A DNA stretch of 42,049 nucleotides from Methylibium sp. (GTDB lineage Bacteria; Pseudomonadota; Gammaproteobacteria; Burkholderiales; Burkholderiaceae_C), in the NCBI RefSeq assembly GCF_013817345.1, contig NZ_JACDCW010000027.1, forward strand, positions 1 to 42,049, written 5' to 3'. This document shows, piece after piece, positions 41,568 to 42,049 of this stretch. The position numbers were made by a program, and so were the translations under genes. The notes beneath the pieces are model-generated. The model saw nothing but the letters and a program-made list of their open reading frames with translations. It did not search any database and was not told where the DNA came from. Within the stretch, counting starts at the first letter, position 1. The number at the start of each line of letters is the position of its first letter.

Positions 41568-42049
41568 TCACCGCGCTTCGAGGAGCGCTGACTCTACCGC
41601 CGCAGGCTCGTCCGTGAGGGCGTGGGAGTTTGCGTCGGTGCGCAACCAGAGGTTGCCGCTGCGCGCTGCGCCGGGGATGAAACGCAGGGGCTGGCTCGGT
41701 GCGGATGGGGTGGCCTTTGCCGAACTCACGACGCGGCCGTCGGGTGCGATGACCGTGAACGCGGCGCTCGCATCGGCCATGCCAGGCGTGGGCCGTGCAT
41801 CGAGGGCGTGGGCCGAAATCCACAGGATCTTCATGCGCCCGGCGAGGCGTTGCCGGCTGGCGTCGACCACCGCTTCGGCGTCGGCCAGGTCCTGCGGCGT
41901 GGGCATGAGCGCGTCGCGGTTGAGCCAGGCCCAGCCGTGGTACTGCGTGCTGGTGAGTTCCAGGAAGTCGACGCCCATGCGCTCGGCCATGTCGATGATG
42001 CGGCCCACGTGCGGCAGGTTGTAGCGGTGCATCACGCAGTTGAGCACCA
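41568..42049 (-). CDS. pqqE: PqqE-like radical SAM protein, C-terminal part with degenerate SPASM region (cut by window edge)
   Basis: About 160 C-terminal residues are visible. LNCVMHRYNLPHVGRIIDMAERMG, LELTSTQYHGWAWLNRDALMPT and RQRLAGRMKILWI match the barrel end of PqqE, the radical SAM enzyme that crosslinks Glu and Tyr of PqqA in PQQ synthesis. After this, PqqE normally has a SPASM domain with auxiliary Fe-S cysteines (CMGGWG, LPCH, EPCRSC). Here the aligned segments read PGMADAS and VVSSAKA, the later part is absent, and the stop comes early; only one Cys (in LNCV) remains. It may be an inactive or repurposed paralogue, or a decaying gene. The SAM-binding N-terminus is outside the window. 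Confidence 0.8.
   Translation of the reverse strand, partial: VLNCVMHRYNLPHVGRIIDMAERMGVDFLELTSTQYHGWAWLNRDALMPTPQDLADAEAVVDASRQRLAGRMKILWISAHALDARPTPGMADASAAFTVIAPDGRVVSSAKATPSAPSQPLRFIPGAARSGNLWLRTDANSHALTDEPAAVESALLEAR

Noticed and set aside
41497-41823. Frameshift that would restore the PqqE SPASM domain
   Set aside because: The alternative minus-strand frame lacks CMGGWG, PCH or EPCRSC-like motifs, and the ABC ATPase gene starts too soon to leave room.

Overview
The window is GC-rich chromosomal DNA of a beta-proteobacterium, order Burkholderiales, probably Comamonadaceae or a Rhizobacter/Piscinibacter/Variovorax-like relative. This rests on gene content: three orphan Bug-type (tripartite tricarboxylate) solute receptors, a DUF3297 protein, the order radC - FKBP isomerase - ispH - serS - tRNA-Ser, and a PQQ-alcohol-dehydrogenase-associated ABC transporter. 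Genes are dense on both strands and short ATGA/GTGA overlaps mark several translationally coupled operons. I see no insertion sequence, prophage, CRISPR array or rRNA.

Positions 1-9.4 kb are core genome. On the minus strand are the end of a chemotaxis operon (cheR-cheD-cheB). Divergent from it are a diguanylate cyclase, a MinD/FlhG-like ATPase and a group II truncated haemoglobin. A dispersed palindromic repeat follows, then smr-radC (minus), then fkpB-like/ispH/serS, tRNA-Ser(CGA) and a DUF3297 gene (plus).

Positions 9.4-26.8 kb are two catabolic blocks, each with a LysR regulator. Block 1 (10.5-17.1 kb, plus) mixes a complete SDH/FRD-like complex with a two-subunit class I fumarase-type hydratase, a Bug receptor and a TauE/SafE-type permease. 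Its flavoprotein lacks the histidine that carries covalent FAD and has an unusual residue next to the substrate site, so a dicarboxylate other than succinate is plausible. Block 2 (25.8-17.1 kb, minus) encodes an enoyl-CoA hydratase, a thiolase-like protein without the nucleophilic cysteine, its Zn-ribbon/OB (DUF35) partner, a glutaryl-CoA-dehydrogenase-like enzyme, an ADP-forming acyl-CoA synthetase, a Bug receptor and a ThDP enzyme. Together they resemble an acid activation - oxidation - hydration - retro-aldol pathway that I cannot match to a known one.

Positions 26.8-31.7 kb hold an animal-type haem peroxidase (minus) and an envelope-stress module: a Spy/CpxP-like chaperone preceded by a CpxR-box-like motif, then an OmpR-type regulator and its kinase.

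Positions 31.7-42 kb look like a PQQ/alcohol-oxidation periphery: a TonB-dependent receptor divergent from a MoxY/MoxX-like two-component system, a third Bug receptor, then a minus-strand operon reading pqqE-like radical SAM gene (3' end only), ABC ATPase, YVTN beta-propeller, ABC binding protein and ABC-2 permease. The visible PqqE-like C-terminus has lost the SPASM cysteines. The alcohol dehydrogenase itself is not in the window.
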